A stretch of DNA of 64,000 bases from Solibacillus isronensis (GTDB lineage Bacteria > Bacillota > Bacilli > Bacillales_A > Planococcaceae): assembly GCF_023715405.1 (NCBI RefSeq), contig NZ_JAMBOC010000003.1, forward strand, positions 1-64,000, in the 5' to 3' direction. The notes beneath the pieces were generated by a model that saw only the letters and a list, made by a program, of their open reading frames with translations, did no database searches and was not told the DNA's origin. Each line of letters starts with the position of its first letter. Positions within the stretch are counted from its first letter, which is position 1. The position numbers were made by a program, and so were the translations under genes. This document shows, piece after piece, positions 63,686 through 64,000 of this stretch.

Positions 63686-64000
63686 TTAGATTTCATACAT
63701 AGGAGATTCTGTTAGTAAATCAACAGCTGGCTGATATTGTATAGGATTATTAGGCGTGACTGGAATTGGGATGATACTGTCTCCATAATTAATCGATACA
63801 CCTCCATCTGCGTAAATTGTTTTGGCAAGTACAGTGCCGGTAATATTTCCACCTTGTGTAAGGTTAATCTTTGCATGGGGAGCAATAATATACTGACCAT
63901 TCGTTGGGACACCCCCAGAAATAGAGATATTTCCCCCGCCAGAATAAATATTTCCTTTTAAAGCTGCTCCTCCAGTAAGTGTTAAATCGGTTGTTTTTGT
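63686..64000 (-). CDS. 3' end of a surface or pilus-like beta-helical protein (partial)
   Basis: The frame is open from the right window edge to a stop at 63686-63688, giving the last 104 residues. Short glycine-asparagine-rich turns (GGAALKGNIYSGGGNISISGG split into GNIYSGGG and GNISISGG, then QGGNITGTVLAKTIYADGG) suggest a right-handed beta-helix or polymer-forming domain. It ends in YQPAVDLLTESPMYEI. This pattern is seen in C-terminal domains of PilX-like or adhesin proteins. The start lies outside the window, and the assignment is by pattern only. Confidence 0.65.
   Translation of the reverse strand, partial: TKTTDLTLTGGAALKGNIYSGGGNISISGGVPTNGQYIIAPHAKINLTQGGNITGTVLAKTIYADGGVSINYGDSIIPIPVTPNNPIQYQPAVDLLTESPMYEI

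Overview
The window looks like chromosomal DNA of a low-GC Gram-positive bacterium, most likely a Planococcaceae/Caryophanaceae member such as Solibacillus or Lysinibacillus. The support is a Bacillus-type tRNA array, AGGAGG ribosome binding sites with many TTG and GTG starts, xpt-pbuX behind a guanine riboswitch, S-layer-homology surface proteins and a bacterial NO synthase. The genus is inference; no rRNA is present to test it.

Layout. 1-1300: fourteen tRNA genes in one orientation, probably the tail of an rRNA operon lying left of the window. 1.4-8.3 kb: a gentisate module (gentisate 1,2-dioxygenase, fumarylpyruvate hydrolase, a divergent FAD monooxygenase, an IclR regulator and a DinB-fold protein that could be the missing maleylpyruvate isomerase), then a metallo-beta-lactamase-fold hydrolase. 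8.3-14.9 kb: a leucine-rich-repeat secreted protein, two SLH-type surface proteins and an AEC transporter, followed by a dispersed-repeat-like element. 15.3-19 kb: catalase and an SLC13 permease.

19-46.6 kb: the most unusual region, a large catabolic island for an unidentified ring compound. A regulator joining a V4R (XylR/DmpR-like) sensor to a PucR-type HTH faces a long rightward gene series. This series holds two HsaA-like flavin hydroxylases, a flavin reductase, three extradiol dioxygenases with intact 2-His-1-Glu triads, two C-C-bond hydrolases, and the hydratase/aldolase/acylating acetaldehyde dehydrogenase trio that takes meta-cleavage products to pyruvate and acetyl-CoA. Interleaved are a TRAP transporter, three dehydrogenase-type flavoproteins, an SMP-30-like protein lacking expected metal ligands, an FAD-synthetase-like protein, an isocitrate-lyase-superfamily lyase, an SDR, a GlcG-like protein and an Asp/Glu-racemase-like protein. 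A plausible logic is import, desaturation or aromatisation of an alicyclic ring by the flavoproteins, hydroxylation to a catechol, extradiol cleavage, hydrolysis, and the lower meta pathway. The substrate is not readable from sequence.

46.7-53.6 kb: an AraC-type response regulator whose phosphoacceptor Asp is replaced by Glu, divergent from a YjiH-type membrane protein and hutU-hutI-hutG; hutH is absent from the window. 53.6-57.1 kb: a 21-bp-periodic inverted array, a small membrane protein overlapping rtcB, NO synthase and a membrane-anchored Mrr-like nuclease. 57.2-60.3 kb: a CynX-type MFS transporter and a lysine-riboswitch-controlled amino acid permease. 60.3-64 kb: a second 21-bp-periodic array, an unknown gene, riboswitch-controlled xpt-pbuX, and the 3' end of a surface-type protein running off the right edge.

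Start codons were moved from the longest reading frame wherever a Shine-Dalgarno sequence decided the matter. Family assignments rest on motif recognition without database searches.
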